Source: Heterocephalus glaber
Lineage: Eukaryota; Chordata; Mammalia; Rodentia; Bathyergidae
Direction: 5' to 3'
Assembly: GCF_000247695.1 (NCBI RefSeq)
Contig: NW_004624800.1
Location: 9,027,929 to 9,091,928 of the forward strand
Length of the DNA: 64,000 nt
A program made the translations under genes and the position numbers. Positions 35,226 through 47,014 of the stretch are shown piece after piece (within the stretch, counting starts at the first letter, position 1; each line of letters starts with the position of its first letter). Below the pieces are notes generated by a model. The model was not told the origin of the DNA. It worked only from the letters and a program-made list of their open reading frames with translations, and made no database searches.

Positions 35226-35360
35226 TTTAAGTCAAAGTTTCACAGGCTAGTCTTGAATTTGCTACATAGCCCAGGTTGGGCTCAAACTTGCAATTCTCCT
35301 GCTTCAGCTACTCCCACTCCAGTGCTGGGATTACAGATATAAGCCACCATACCTGGCAGT
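35226..35360 (-). mobile_element. Second, older B1 SINE
   Basis: In reverse it reads GCCAGGTATGGTGGCTTATA, TCTGTAATCCCAGCACTGGA, GAAGCAGGAGAATTGCAAG, TTTGAGCCCAACCTGGGCTA, TGTAGCAAATTCAAGAC and TAGCCTGTGAAACTTTGAC. It is more diverged than the neighbouring copy and in the same orientation. TTTAAGTCA also occurs at its left edge (35226-35234). Confidence 0.88.
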
Positions 35361-36779
35361 GAATGGTATTTTTTCAGGATCATGCACAAAACGTTGGCAA
35401 GTCTAATTTGATTAAAAACATAAACTAACATCAGCTAAGCCTCGTTCTCTAATCCTTCTTCCATTTATCCTTTTGCCACTCAGAGCTACACACTTCAACT
35501 CTTATCTACCTTCCTCTTTCGTGGTTTCTATCCCCTCTACAGTGAGATGCATCCACAGACCAGGGAAAGGGTGTACACATATTTTTGTACTTACCTGATT
35601 GAAAATATTTTCCGACATATACTCTCATCTATTTGGTAGTTTACTAAGGATTTTTTTTTAATCTGATAGCTTCCCTCTACTTGCTTCCAATTTCCAGAAA
35701 GGCTATTCTAATGCAATACCAAGTTACTTGCATGAAACCTATTATTTCTGGAAACTTCATTAAATCTTCCCTTTATCGATGCTCTGAAATTTCACAATAA
35801 TGTTTTAAATCTAGAGATTCATTCCTTTCTGTTTAAGTATATATAAACTTAAGATTTCTATTACTTAAATTTATGGCTTTCTGGATTGATAGTCCCAGTT
35901 TACTAAATATTAGTCATATATTGCATTTCTTCATATTTTTTGGCTACTCTATGAAAGATTGTATCAAAGTTCTTTTCCTGACCTAGTTCTAATATTTACA
36001 TAAAAGCAAATTCTGCATTGATAAATATATCAGTTCTTGAAGAATAAATTTTCTTGGCTGCTTTATTCTCCTGCCTGAACATGTGTGTGTTAAGTTCCCT
36101 TTGCTTTTCTGGTTATACTTTGTACCTTCCCTTTCATTGCTGAGGATTTCTTCAAGTACTTGGGGATGCTCTAGGTCTGTTTTGGGTTAGGGTGACATAC
36201 CAAGTCAATAACAAAAACTCTGTAACTAACAAGCTTCTTGCCTATTTCATGTTATACATTAAGTTTGCTATCTTGATTTTTGTGGAAGGTCCATAATAAA
36301 TGTCTGTTCTCTGGGGTAGATCTATTTACTCTGAGAAGCATCTTTCAATGTTTGACATATTCTAAGTTAGAATGAGGTGGGCAATTTTCTCATTGTGCAT
36401 ACTTCCTTTTCTTTAGTATTTTCATTTTTTCTGTGCGTTGCACTTCTCCTCTTTTTCATACACACTGGATCCAAAACTTCCCTCATGATTTGCTTGGATA
36501 AGATGTGATCCAGTCCTCTAATAAATAGCTGCAGAAAATCAGTCACAAGATTACTCCAAGTTTGGAGTGAGGACCTGAGCATCTATTGTCTCTTTTAACT
36601 TGCAAAAAAAAATAAGTATTTATGAATCATTACTACTTTAAAAATGCTTTTTTCTGATCCCTCCTATTCCTCCACTTCTTTCAAATGATCTTTAAATTCA
36701 TCAGGGGGGTTCTAAATCGAGCTCCCACAATGCCAAGTCATCAGCCTTTACCCACACACAATCTTCACTTAGAGTTACA
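35361..36779. other. Unassigned DNA
   Basis: AT-rich, with no gene or transposon I can name. Confidence 0.45.
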
Positions 36780-36976
36780 GGTTTGTGCAGGCATGAGCTT
36801 ACGCTGGGAGAAGGAATCCCAGCTAAGCAAGGAGGATCCACAAGATAAAGACTTTGGCTCTGTAGAGTCAGCCTGGGCTGTATGGTGAGTTTTAGGTTAG
36901 CCTGGACTACATAGTGAGATCCTGTCTCAGGAAGAAGGAAGGAAGGAAAGAAAGAAGGAAGGAAGGAAGGAAGGAA
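36780..36976 (+). mobile_element. Diverged B1-like SINE with a (GGAA)n tail
   Basis: GGCATGAGCTTACGCTGGGA, AATCCCAGCTAAGCAAGGAG, GTCAGCCTGGGCTGTATGGT and AGCCTGGACTACATAGTGAG plus ATCCTGTCTCAGG follow the B1 order, including a repeated 'AGCCTGG.CTA.AT.GTGAG' block from the internal duplication. The tail (36932-36976) has become a GGAA/GAAA microsatellite. Confidence 0.8.
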
Positions 36977-39900
36977 GAGCTTATATATACATTTCTTATT
37001 ATCTTGTTTATTTGAGGTGATCATCTGGGAAGATGAAAATGATATTCCAGGATGGTTGAAACTAATAATTGGATTCAGTTGCTTTTGAAATATGGTGAAT
37101 TTTTCAAAAAATGTTTGTTTGTTCATTTAATTGAACAAATAGTTGTCCACACAACCAAATAAATAAGGAAGAAAATAAATGCCCAAAGAATTTCTAAATA
37201 AAGCCATTCATATATTTCACTTATTTACCTACTTTTATTTGTGGTACTTTTGTGTTTGTTTACACATTAGAAGATCTATCATGTTGAAACCATTTATAAT
37301 ATACAGAAAAGCATCCTGTGGCTGAGAAGGACTTGGGGATCTATTAAGCTTCTTTAATGTATCACGTTAGATAGCTTCTATTCCATGTCATTTACTTGAA
37401 ATAAAAATATAGTCAGTGTAAAAATGGATACTAAGAGCATTGCGAATGAACTTTTGAAAGTACTTCTTAATAAAGATGGATTCAACATCTACATCTGTTA
37501 CATATTTGCATCTTTTCCATTGTCATTTCAAACACAGTTCATCTTTACCATTAACTTTAACTTTCTTTGATTGCTTTATTAGAATAATGACATATTGTAG
37601 TCTTTCGCATATGGAAAAATTTATTTTAAAATCAATATATAAATTAGCAACAGCATATATAACATTAAAAGTATCACTGGTAAAATGAGCACATAAATGG
37701 ATATGTTCATATATAGTTCCATTTTAATATTTGCTTTCATAAAAGTAGCAAAAGCATTACTATTTTAAAAAATCTGCTATCACCGCTCTTATCATTTTGG
37801 TGAGGGTAGAGAAGATGGTGGTAAAAGGGAAATAGATTAATAGCGAATGTACACCAAAAAATAATTTAAGCCAAAATATAAAAACATGATAATTACAATA
37901 TGATTACCTACTTAGAAAACCTACCAGAAACTGGGGAATTGCTACTACATCTTATAAGCAAATTCAGTATGGATGCTTAATATAAAATTAAAATTTAAAG
38001 TTATTAAGCATTATATGCAGATAACATTCAGAATTGTAACATGATCAAGGAAAATATTATTTGTAATATAATTCAAATTCAATGTTTAACATTAATTAAA
38101 AGTTGTTAGGTCTATAGAAACAATCTTCAAAATTTACTGAGAAACATATACAAAAACATGAAAATGGACTTTCATATATTTTGATTAAATTCAGTCATGT
38201 AAAGGTTATACTATCACTAAGTTATTCTCTTTATATATACATTTCCCATAAAAATATTAGAGAGTTTTTTGTTTGACTTTATAATTTTTATATTTGCCAT
38301 GAAATTAGGCAAACTGATAACAAAAATAATGTGGAAAATTAGCATTTAAAAATGAAGCAGGAAAGTAATAATAAAAGGTTATTACCTCTATCAAGTACAT
38401 TTTCACTTTAAGTCACATTTAGATTCTGGTTTCTGAAGAGACAAATGGATAACACAAAATATATAAAGACCATCAGTATACTAAAATTCACACATTTATT
38501 TAATGAATAATGATGATGATGACACAAAATCATTAAGAGAAAATTAATGATCTAAATGAAAAACAAGAAAAACAAAAAATAGAGTTTATACTTTACATTA
38601 CCCCTTAATCTAGAATTTATCTTAAATTTTGCAATTATTTATTCATGAAAATGTATAAATACACACAAATATTTTTGTTTAGGTGAAACTTTAAAACTAT
38701 GACCCCAAATCTAAATGTTAAAAATTAATTGATTAAAAAGAATAAATATTAACAATTGTGGATGCCAAATACTATAAAGAAAGTTAAAGATAATAGCAAT
38801 TTGTGGAAAACATATTACCAAAACCTTATTTTCGTAATAATAAAAACATTTTAAAACATGTTTTAAGGATAACCAAAATCCAATACATAAAAAAGAGTAA
38901 AGAATGGGTTATAGATTTATAAGTGCAAGTATCTTTTAAATCTGTCCCTGGTGCTTCATTACACCCACATATAAGGATAAATATTAATTTAAACATAACT
39001 TCTAGTTTTGAGCATTTTGATGGGTAATTTTGTTTTAATTTTTTGAGGAGATACAGAAACATGATTTTTTTTACATTTTAGATGAGAATATAAATTCATA
39101 TTACTTATTAGAAGAACATTCTGCATCATCTGTCAAAGTACAGTGCTCATATCATCAATCTTTAATTTTTAGGCAGTATCCCACAGACGTGTAAAATGAG
39201 TCTTATTTCTTGAATCTGTATCTAGTGAACAAAATGTTAGAAAATATTATCTTTCTATTAAAAAGGGGGTAAATATTATCTTTTTCATCTCCTTTTGTAA
39301 GAAAGCTAGGGTTTACTCTTCAGAGATCAAGACATTGCACTCCATTTATTTTACGGTTGTTAGATATTTTACTTTGGTGTTTGTTAAGTGAATATATCAC
39401 CCTTTAAACATGTGCGCATACACACACTGAAAATAATGCTGATGAAGGGAAATGATGTGAAAGAAGATTTAGAATTGGGAAGCTTAGTGCAGCCATGACT
39501 GAGATTGAATAAGGAAAATGAATGAAAATGTGTTCCATGAAGTCCATATATTTGTAAGTAATGGAACTAAAACAGGCCTCTAATGCAATGAAGCCATGAC
39601 TGTTTATACAAAAGAAGTACAATTATTTTTGATACTAAAGTCATTCAGTTGGAATATATAGTATTTCATAATTCAACAAAAGCCTCACATTAAAAAGAAA
39701 TAATTCACAGCAATTACAAAGTTATTTATAAAACTAAAATTTATTTTATAGGGGAGTAATATAATGTAGTAAGTCTTTCTGAATGAATAGCTTGATGCAA
39801 AGATACAATTTCAATATCTAGAAATTTGGAAGAAAGGCATTTAATTCAAGCAAGCATCTCTGGGTATTATTTTTCTCCACTGAAGAACAGAGCAACAGAG

Positions 39901-40064
39901 AATCTGATATTATACTCCCAAACACTTACTTGGAATATAGCAATTCTTTTTCCAAATAAATTCAGAGCTGTGGAAATCAACAAAAGTAGGGATACAAGAA
40001 CAACTTGTTTATGAAAACTGAAGAGCCACTAGGACATTTGTCACAATGAAGGGCAATACTAATC
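36977..40064. other. Unassigned AT-rich DNA
   Basis: About 3 kb with no gene or recognised transposon, visibly among the most AT-rich parts of the window. Frames at 37476-37688, 38826-39062 and 39404-39622 are short and featureless. Confidence 0.45.
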
Positions 40065-40193
40065 CTACACTTGTCTGGTTTTTTTGTTTTGTTTTTTTGT
40101 TTGTTTGTTTGTACCAGGGATTGAACTCAGGTCCTTGCACTTGCACAGCAGGTGGCGAAACCACTGAGCTAAATCCCCAGCCCCTACACTTGT
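40065..40193 (-). mobile_element. ID-type tRNA-derived SINE (TTTCG subfamily) with TSD
   Basis: In reverse it reads GGGGCTGGGGATTTAGCTCA, GTGGTTTCGCCACCTGCTGT, GCAAGTGCAAGGACC, GAGTTCAATCCCTGGTAC and an AAAC-rich tail. CCTACACTTGT is duplicated at 40065-40075 and 40183-40193. An apparent 62-codon frame here is read across the SINE and is not a gene. Confidence 0.95.
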
Positions 40194-41309
40194 GCTATAT
40201 AAGGCTCATACAACTTCTAAAGTCTCTAACTTAAATTGACTATTTTTGATCAAAGAAGTAACTCTGAGTAGTAAGAAAAACTCTTATGTGTGAAGAAACT
40301 GATGTTGCATGATTTAGTCATCATCAAAAAAGAAATATAAAAGGCAGACAAGGTTATAAACACTAGACATATATATATATCATTCTTACTGCACATCTGA
40401 TTTGTTCACTTATACTTTCTATATGTCTTATTTTACTTTGCTTGATTTTTGATACAAAGAGAGCAGTAACTGGAAAGGGATATGGGATCAAGGGAGAAAA
40501 AATGCATGCATAATATTCATGAACCCATAGACACAGAAACACACATAAAGCTACATAAAGACGGAGCCCGTGGTTTCCTCTCTTTACAGAGGAAATAGAA
40601 TCATTGGTGATACAGGACAGAAAATGACATCTATGTAGATGTTCCTGAGGTTCAAAGCAGGGGAAGATTCAAAGAATTGGTAGGTTCAGTCTGTGATGGA
40701 GGATTGGTAAAATTGGGAGTGGAGAACTGGACCCATGAGGGCTTAGTCTGGTTTCTTTCAAAAGATTATTCCAAGCCAATATGTGGATTACATTCATTTG
40801 CACATTTATGAAAATTTTACTTCATTTCAAATCATCTTTATGTTCATATATATTTTATAAAATTCTATTAATACCCAAGACAAAGATGTAAGAAGATATC
40901 TATTATTTTTAAAATTTTAATGGACTTCTGAATTAGAGTGAAAGGAAGAAAATTGAGTTGCACATAAAATGGACTGAAAGGATGCGAGAGCTTAGTCATG
41001 AAAAGATTTGATGAAATAAAAACAAGTTAAAATCTCAGACAGAACTTGGTCAAATGCTAAGCTCATACTGATAGAAATAGTTTTATTATAAACATGAGTA
41101 CTTTCTTTATCTTTGGAAGTAGATTGTAAGCTTCCTCATAGTGAAAAACTTCTTTTCTATCTCTCTGTTTTTCCATAACACATAGCTTCATCTATTTTAA
41201 GTATCATGTAAAGCCTTTTGAACTCTTACATTAAGGAGATTGCTTTCCAATATATCAGCACACCAAAGGCTTACACGTATTTGTTTTTCTTTTCTTTTTC
41301 TGGTTCATG
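40194..41309. other. Unassigned DNA
   Basis: No gene or confidently assignable repeat. Confidence 0.45.
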
Positions 41310-41505
41310 TAGGCACAGAATGCAATGTGTAACTAAATTGGTTCTGCCACTAACAAGTTAAGTGAGTGGGTTATTTAACCTAAATAGGTCCAACACTAAT
41401 TACTCTGTAGCACTCTTATGAAGATGTAATTAGATAATTCATACAAAGCATATGGAATACAGAATTTCCCATAAATGTGAGCATCGATGAATGTTAGTCA
41501 TTATG
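41310..41505 (+). mobile_element. MIR relic
   Basis: GGTTCTGCCACTAACAAGTT, GGGTTATTTAACCTAAATAGG, AAGATGTAATTAGATAATTC, and an AAAGCATATGGAATACAGAA to GATGAATGTTAGTCATTAT end match the MIR consensus order almost from core to 3' end. Confidence 0.75.
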
Positions 41506-42429
41506 GATTAACTGCATGGATTAAAGGAAGAAATCACGTATTTCCTTCAAGAATGTTGCAGAAATGGGAATATGCTGCTGATTTCTCTGGGTCTCATATG
41601 ATGCTATAATTTAACTGATATTTCCTAAAGCATCTATTCCTACATACTATATATTTTCAAATTAAATGTAGTATTCCAAAAGAAGATACAATTGAAAACA
41701 TTATCCCCAGTTTCCTTTTATTATTTGATTGACAAATGTCCACAGATTTCTAAAATGGAACCAGATCCCCTATGAGTTTTATGTTACAATCCCAAAGTAG
41801 CTGTGAGGACCAAGAATCCAGACACCTGTGAAGTAAAATTTCTTTTCAGAAAAAGGATGTCTCTTGACTCTAACTGTCTTTCACAATTCTTACATCCAGT
41901 ACATGACTGAAATGAAGATCAGTTCAGACTCCAGTCTCTCTGTTGATAAATAAATGATGGGCGCCATCTTCAACACAGGTGGGACTCAAGATGGATGGAC
42001 AGGCTGAATACACAAACACACTTGAAAGACCACTTTGGAGCACACATCCTCAATGCCTTTGGTCTTCTCAAACTCATCATCGGATGTCAAAAATTCTTTT
42101 TGTAAAAGAATTTTCTTTGAGATTTTAATGGTATTTGTTACTTTGTTTCTTCTTATTATTATTGGAGAAAGAATAATGTGCTACAAGATTCTTTTCCTCT
42201 GGATTCAAAGCAACTGACCTACCATGTCTAGATGTGCAGTTTTTAAAAACCGAAACTTTTTAAAGTATTGGGTCATGAAAATATTTTCAGAAGTATATTG
42301 TAAAAATACCAACAAATTGATTATTCTGGCATTTAGAAAATAACAGTTTGATATTATGGCTACCATTATTTTAAGGAAAAATTCTCATCTTTAAATTCTT
42401 GCTATGTCACAGAGAATAAACAAGAAAAT
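41506..42429. other. Unassigned DNA
   Basis: No gene or transposon recognised. A 60-codon frame at 42035-42217 has no known motif. Confidence 0.45.
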
Positions 42430-42525
42430 ATCTAGAGCAGTGATGGCTAACCTTTTAGAGCTTTCAATGTTACAATCAGCCTGCTGTGGCAGGCACGCCA
42501 TAGGATTGATACCACTGGTTTAGAA
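42430..42525. mobile_element. 80-bp hAT MITE with 8-bp target duplication
   Basis: The element occupies 42438-42517. It starts CAGTGATGGCTAACCTTTTA and ends GCACGCCATAGGATTGATACCACTG, whose reverse complement starts CAGTGGTATCAATCCTATGG. The termini form imperfect inverted repeats of hAT type. The flanking octamers ATCTAGAG and GTTTAGAA are a diverged copy of one site, close to the NTCTAGAN preference of hAT elements. There is no transposase; it is an internally deleted passenger. Confidence 0.78.
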
Positions 42526-42574
42526 GAATACACAGTTTCTCACAATTAATATGTAAAAGACCACCATATGCAAT

Positions 42575-42700
42575 ATTCATCTATTGATCTATCCATCCAC
42601 CCATCCACCTCCATCTATCCACCCATCCATCTCCATATTCCTACATCCATTCATTTATCTACCTATATACCTGCTTACCTATGTATCTGTCATCTGTCTA
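42575..42700. repeat. Imperfect (ATCC)n / (ATCT)n tetranucleotide tract
   Basis: Units of CATC, CACC and TATC repeat irregularly across about 125 bp. The frame through it (Ser/Ile/His/Pro-rich) is an artefact. Confidence 0.88.
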
Positions 42701-44051
42701 CTGCTTTTCTTTCCTGTGTCAGATTCTATAAATTTATTTATGGGAAGAAAATTGAAATAAAACTAAGCCGTTATTAAAGATACCAGCACTGCCAATACAC
42801 TTGTTATAGGAACAAGATTGATATATGCCATAAACGTTCTTCTATTTAGTACAGTTAGGAATTGCCACCTTATACAGGAAAAGTCATATATGCACATTTC
42901 AGAAGTAGTACTGAATGATGGCTAATTCATTCTCTGGCTTAGGTTTATTCTCAGACTAATTTCAAATAAATATTCTGCAATCTTTCTCTAACATATTTCT
43001 GAAGAAAGCCAATTTTATTTAATCTTAGCTTATTACACTAGTTACATGTTTTCACCGCTAATGTTAGATATCAAAAAGCAACTAACCTATCAAAAGAGAT
43101 TTTCTCAAACTCTATTGTGATTTACAAATGACTGGCTTGAAGCACAAAACATAATTTGCTCATGTGACCATATTGTACTTCATATTTTCATTTCTGTAGA
43201 ATAAAAAAATCCCAAGACCTGAAACAATCCACAGAATTTGTCTGATAAAAGTCACAAAAATAAAGATCTTGAAAAACATTGAAATCAATTTCTACATGTG
43301 TTCATGAGTGTTTCATTAAACTATATTCATTTTTATTCTTGGATAAGAAAATTAAAGATATGCATCTGTCCTGTGACAAAATGAAATGACTTTCAGTGTT
43401 TTTACCTGGATTTCATGCTTAGTTTATTTGGGAATACGATCCCCAAAAATATAGGTTAGGAATGAGGAAATGAATAGCTGAAAGGAAAACCAATATAAAT
43501 CATAGCAACACTTTGGCCACTATGTAGATGGACAAGTGCATGATACTGTGGGGCATTCTGAGGATACTTTACTGAAAAGCTATTTCTGCAGAGTCTGAGC
43601 TCAGGTGCTGTCTGCTTGTACATGCAGTAAATGTGTAGATTGTACACAGAATAAATTGCAATAACAGCCAATGGCTGGGATAAATAATGTACATGTAAAC
43701 CAGTGTGCTTGTAAGCAGTTTGTAAAGTAAAGGGAAATTAAAAATCATCACAGTTTCACATTTACAGGCCTAAAATGAAATTCTATAACAAATAATAAGG
43801 TTGAATAAAGACATGTATCCTTTTAATATGGAGTTACACTTTTCTCTTGATATTTCAAAGTAATTACTAGTAAATTTGACAGCCATTTTATTAAAAATTC
43901 ATTAACAAATAGATAATCTTTGAAAAATTCCTACAGGTATTTTAAAATCATATTTGTTAAATCAACATTTGTTTAATTTCCTCTAAATTGTAAACTTCAC
44001 AAATGACAAAGTGCTGATATCAAGAATATTTTTAAAAACTACAAAAACTGA
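42701..44051. other. Unassigned DNA
   Basis: No gene or transposon recognised. The frames at 43456-43751 on the minus strand overlap each other and show no motif. Confidence 0.45.
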
Positions 44052-44935
44052 GTATTAAAAACAAAAATAAATCACCAGATGAAACTTTGGCAACAGGTCT
44101 AAATAGACATATTACTGATCATCTGGGTAATGCAAATCAAAACTACAAGATTCTTACCTCACCCCAGCAAGAATGGCTATTATTTTTTAAAAAGAGATCA
44201 CAAGTGATGGCAAGGATGTAGAAAAAAGGGAAATGATGCAGTCTGTTGGGAGAATGCAAATCAGTATAGCCAGTATGGAGGTTCCTCAAAACAGTTACAA
44301 TAGAACCACCACCTGATGCACAATCCCCCTGCTGGGTATATATCCAAAGGAAATGAAATCCGTGTTTTGAGAGGACATCTACACCCTCACCTCCACTGCA
44401 GCACTATTCACAGTAATGAAAGCAACCTAAAAGGAAGCAACCCAAGGGTCCCTCAACTGTTGACCAGATAAAGAACATATGTTATATGTAGCACTACACA
44501 GCTACAAAACATTAGTGAAATACTATTATTTCTGAGATGGATGGAACTCGATATTATTATGTTAAGTGAAATAAACCAGGGACAGAAGGAAAAGGGCCAC
44601 GTGATCTCACTCAGGAATCTAAAGAAGTTCTTGAAGTTGAAGGTAGAGAAGTGGCTACCTAATAGGTTGGGGAGAGTCTGACAGTAGGCAAGTTGATCCT
44701 GAGTACTTTGTTGCAGTTAGAGAGGAGCAAGTTCAGGTGTGCTATTGTGCAGTAAGGTGACTATAGATAACAATCATATACTGTGCATTTCAAACACAAG
44801 AGAAAAGGACTTTGAAATTTTTTTACCACAAAAATGAAAACTATGGAAGATATGTGTCTAACAAGTTTGAAACTTAAAATGTATTAAGCATATATCAAAT
44901 CATTAGATAGGACCACAAAATATATATGATTTTCA
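44052..44935 (+). mobile_element. Ancient L1M element, ORF2 end and 3' UTR
   Basis: ACTGATCATCTGGGTAATGC, AACTACAAGATTCTTACCTC, CCCCAGCAAGAATGGCTATT, GCTGGGTATATATCCAAAGG, GATGGATGGAACTCGATATT and AAGTGAAATAAACCAGG follow L1 ORF2. An L1M-type 3' UTR follows (GGTAGAGAAGTGGCTACC, AGGTTGGGGAGAGTCTG, AATCATATACTGTGCATTTC). It is older and of a different 3' UTR type from the 17, 32 and 47 kb copies. The frame is destroyed. Confidence 0.88.
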
Positions 44936-45374
44936 GGTGTTTAAGCATTAACGAAAATACATTTTTAAATTATTACAAAATAAAGATAAATAACTTATTC
45001 AAAGACTTACGTAGCTCACATGGTTTCAAAAAAGCAGAGCTTTATTTACTGCATTTTTCCTGTATAATCAGACTGTGTCTAATCACCTTATCATTCTGAT
45101 TAAAAGTTAATCAGGCAACTAGAAAATGTGTTTTAAATATGAACTGTATATAGTTGAAGCTCTCATTAAGAAAATCTGCAGTAGTCATACCAGAATACTT
45201 TGACTTATTTTTCTCTTATATAACAATTAGATCTGATTTTCTCTATATTGATCATTATAGTTTCTTCCTTTAGTTATAAAAACATTTCAGTGAATCAATT
45301 TCTAATCAATAACAATATGTGCTAATGTAAAATGCATCCTTCTAATGCAATCAAGATGCAGGGATAAAGAAAAG

Positions 45375-45450
45375 AACACTGAACCTGAAGTTCAAAGACC
45401 TGTGTTCTAAACTGAGCCCTGGCGCTGATAGGTCACAGATACGTGGTAAG
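45375..45450 (+). mobile_element. MIR fragment
   Basis: GAACACTGAACCTGAAGTTC, AAAGACCTGTGTTCTAAACT and GAGCCCTGGCGCTGATAGG resemble the 5' half of MIR/MIRb (GGACT.GGAGTCAGAAGACCTGGGTTC.AGTCC.. order). It is short and diverged. Confidence 0.5.
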
Positions 45451-45519
45451 GCTCATCTGACTCTCGAGTCCTAACTCATTTTGTAATAACTAAGTAAATT
45501 TCCAGCTCCACATTCAGGC

Positions 45520-45718
45520 TTTGGAGTCAGGCAAATTGCATTCAAATTTCAGCTCTAACAAGCAGTGCATTTGCAATTGAAGGCAAGTCGTTTAACTCCT
45601 CTGTGCCTGAGTTCCACTGGCTGTTAACTAAAAATTAAAAAGACTCATTCAGAATTTTTGGTGATGTAATTAAAATAGCACATGGAAGACATTTAGCACA
45701 GAGCGTGGCTCACTAAGA
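45520..45718 (+). mobile_element. MIR, nearly full core
   Basis: GCTTTGGAGTCAGGCAAATT, CATTCAAATTTCAGCTCTAA, GGCAAGTCGTTTAACTCCTC, TGTGCCTGAGTTCC and GTGATGTAATTAAAATAGC, then GACATTTAGCACAGAGCGTG, follow the full MIR order. It is a clear ancient Ile-tRNA-type SINE. Confidence 0.9.
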
Positions 45719-45849
45719 ACGATATTAAATCTCAACATTTGTACTTCTCCTGAATGTAGAGTCAGAAACTGCTGGCCAGAATTCTTTATTCCCTCTGCTT
45801 GCATTTACTTTTCTCCTCCATGAACAAGGAAAGTTACTCCTCCGTCAGA

Positions 45850-46780
45850 GACTGAACCTTTTATTTCTCCTTGGAATCCTCTCCTCCTTTAACCCCTCAA
45901 GGTCTCTATGTAGATCATTTTCATTATCATTTCTGCCCTCTAGCCCTAACAGCTCCCTTTTCTATGATTACCCACATGTGTGTGTTCTTCATTGGCCCAA
46001 CATTCATCTCTATATTTCTCTTTAATCTACACAAAATTCAGAAGAGCTGTTTACACAGTGTCTCTCCTCTTTGCCCCTGTTAACCCCATCTGTTAGCCTC
46101 ATGTGCTTCTGCTTTGCGAAAACTTCTCTTTTAGGGATTGTGAGGTTTTCCCATATTGAAATCAAGCAAGGTTCTTGGGTCCTTTTACTCATTTCTTACC
46201 ATCATTCAGCAGAATGATTCTTCATTTGTCTTAGGACATTCTGTTCTTAGTTTCAGGTCACCTCTCCCTCCCAAGTTTCTTCCTATTATTGGCTCATTGA
46301 TACTTAGTCTTTTTCCCCAGTTTTTTCTTTCTCCAGGGCTTCTACAATGAGGACTCTCAGTGCTCAGTCTTAGGGATTTTTCTCTCTAAAATATTTTCCT
46401 TAAAAACTATTATCTATTCTCATGTATTTAGGTACCACTTTATGGTGCTTATGCACAACTTTTAAGGTAGCTGATGGCTGTAGATACACACACACACACA
46501 CACACACACACAGATAGATGCATACATAAATACATAATACTTACTTACAGTATGGTTCCTCCCTACGTCCTCTACTCCAGTTACTATCTAATTAAACTCT
46601 CAGTTATTTTCCTTGTGGCAATCATAACAATTTAACAATTAATGGTTGTGACTTTCTTTTGCTCTTCTCTGTTAGAACATGAAGTTCAAGAAGGAGGAAT
46701 CCTGTCTCATCATTTTGCAGTGTCTCACATTTAGTAGACACTCAAAAGCGTTTGTGCAATAATGAGCAAATGAAGGTATA
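45850..46780 (+). mobile_element. Probable L2 remnants, including a 3' end
   Basis: The right part (about 46660-46775) shows the L2 3'-UTR order: TCTGTTAGAACATGAAGTTC, AGGAATCCTGTCTCATC, TTAGTAGACACTCAAAAGCG and TTTGTGCAATAATGAGC. The left part (45850-46360) is pyrimidine-rich and follows L2 ORF order only loosely. A (CA)n microsatellite of about 16 units interrupts at 46481-46512. The left part is the weaker call. Confidence 0.5.
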
Positions 46781-47014
46781 GGAAAGTATTTTACTACAAT
46801 GTAGTATAAAACTTCTGCATAGTTAGATTTCATCAAAAAACATCTTATAAAAGCACTAAGGCCTACACATGCAACAAATAGAAGCAAATAAATAATCAAG
46901 ATATGCTACAAGAGAATATTTTTTAATTAAAAGTGAACACATGCCGACAAGTAAAAAGAGCTCAAGAAATAGCAGGAAAGCCTAGCAATACAATTATATA
47001 ATGCAACAGAAATG

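Noticed and set aside
40046..40234. 62-codon frame with a Phe-rich start
   Set aside because: It is read across a minus-strand ID SINE and its T-rich tail.
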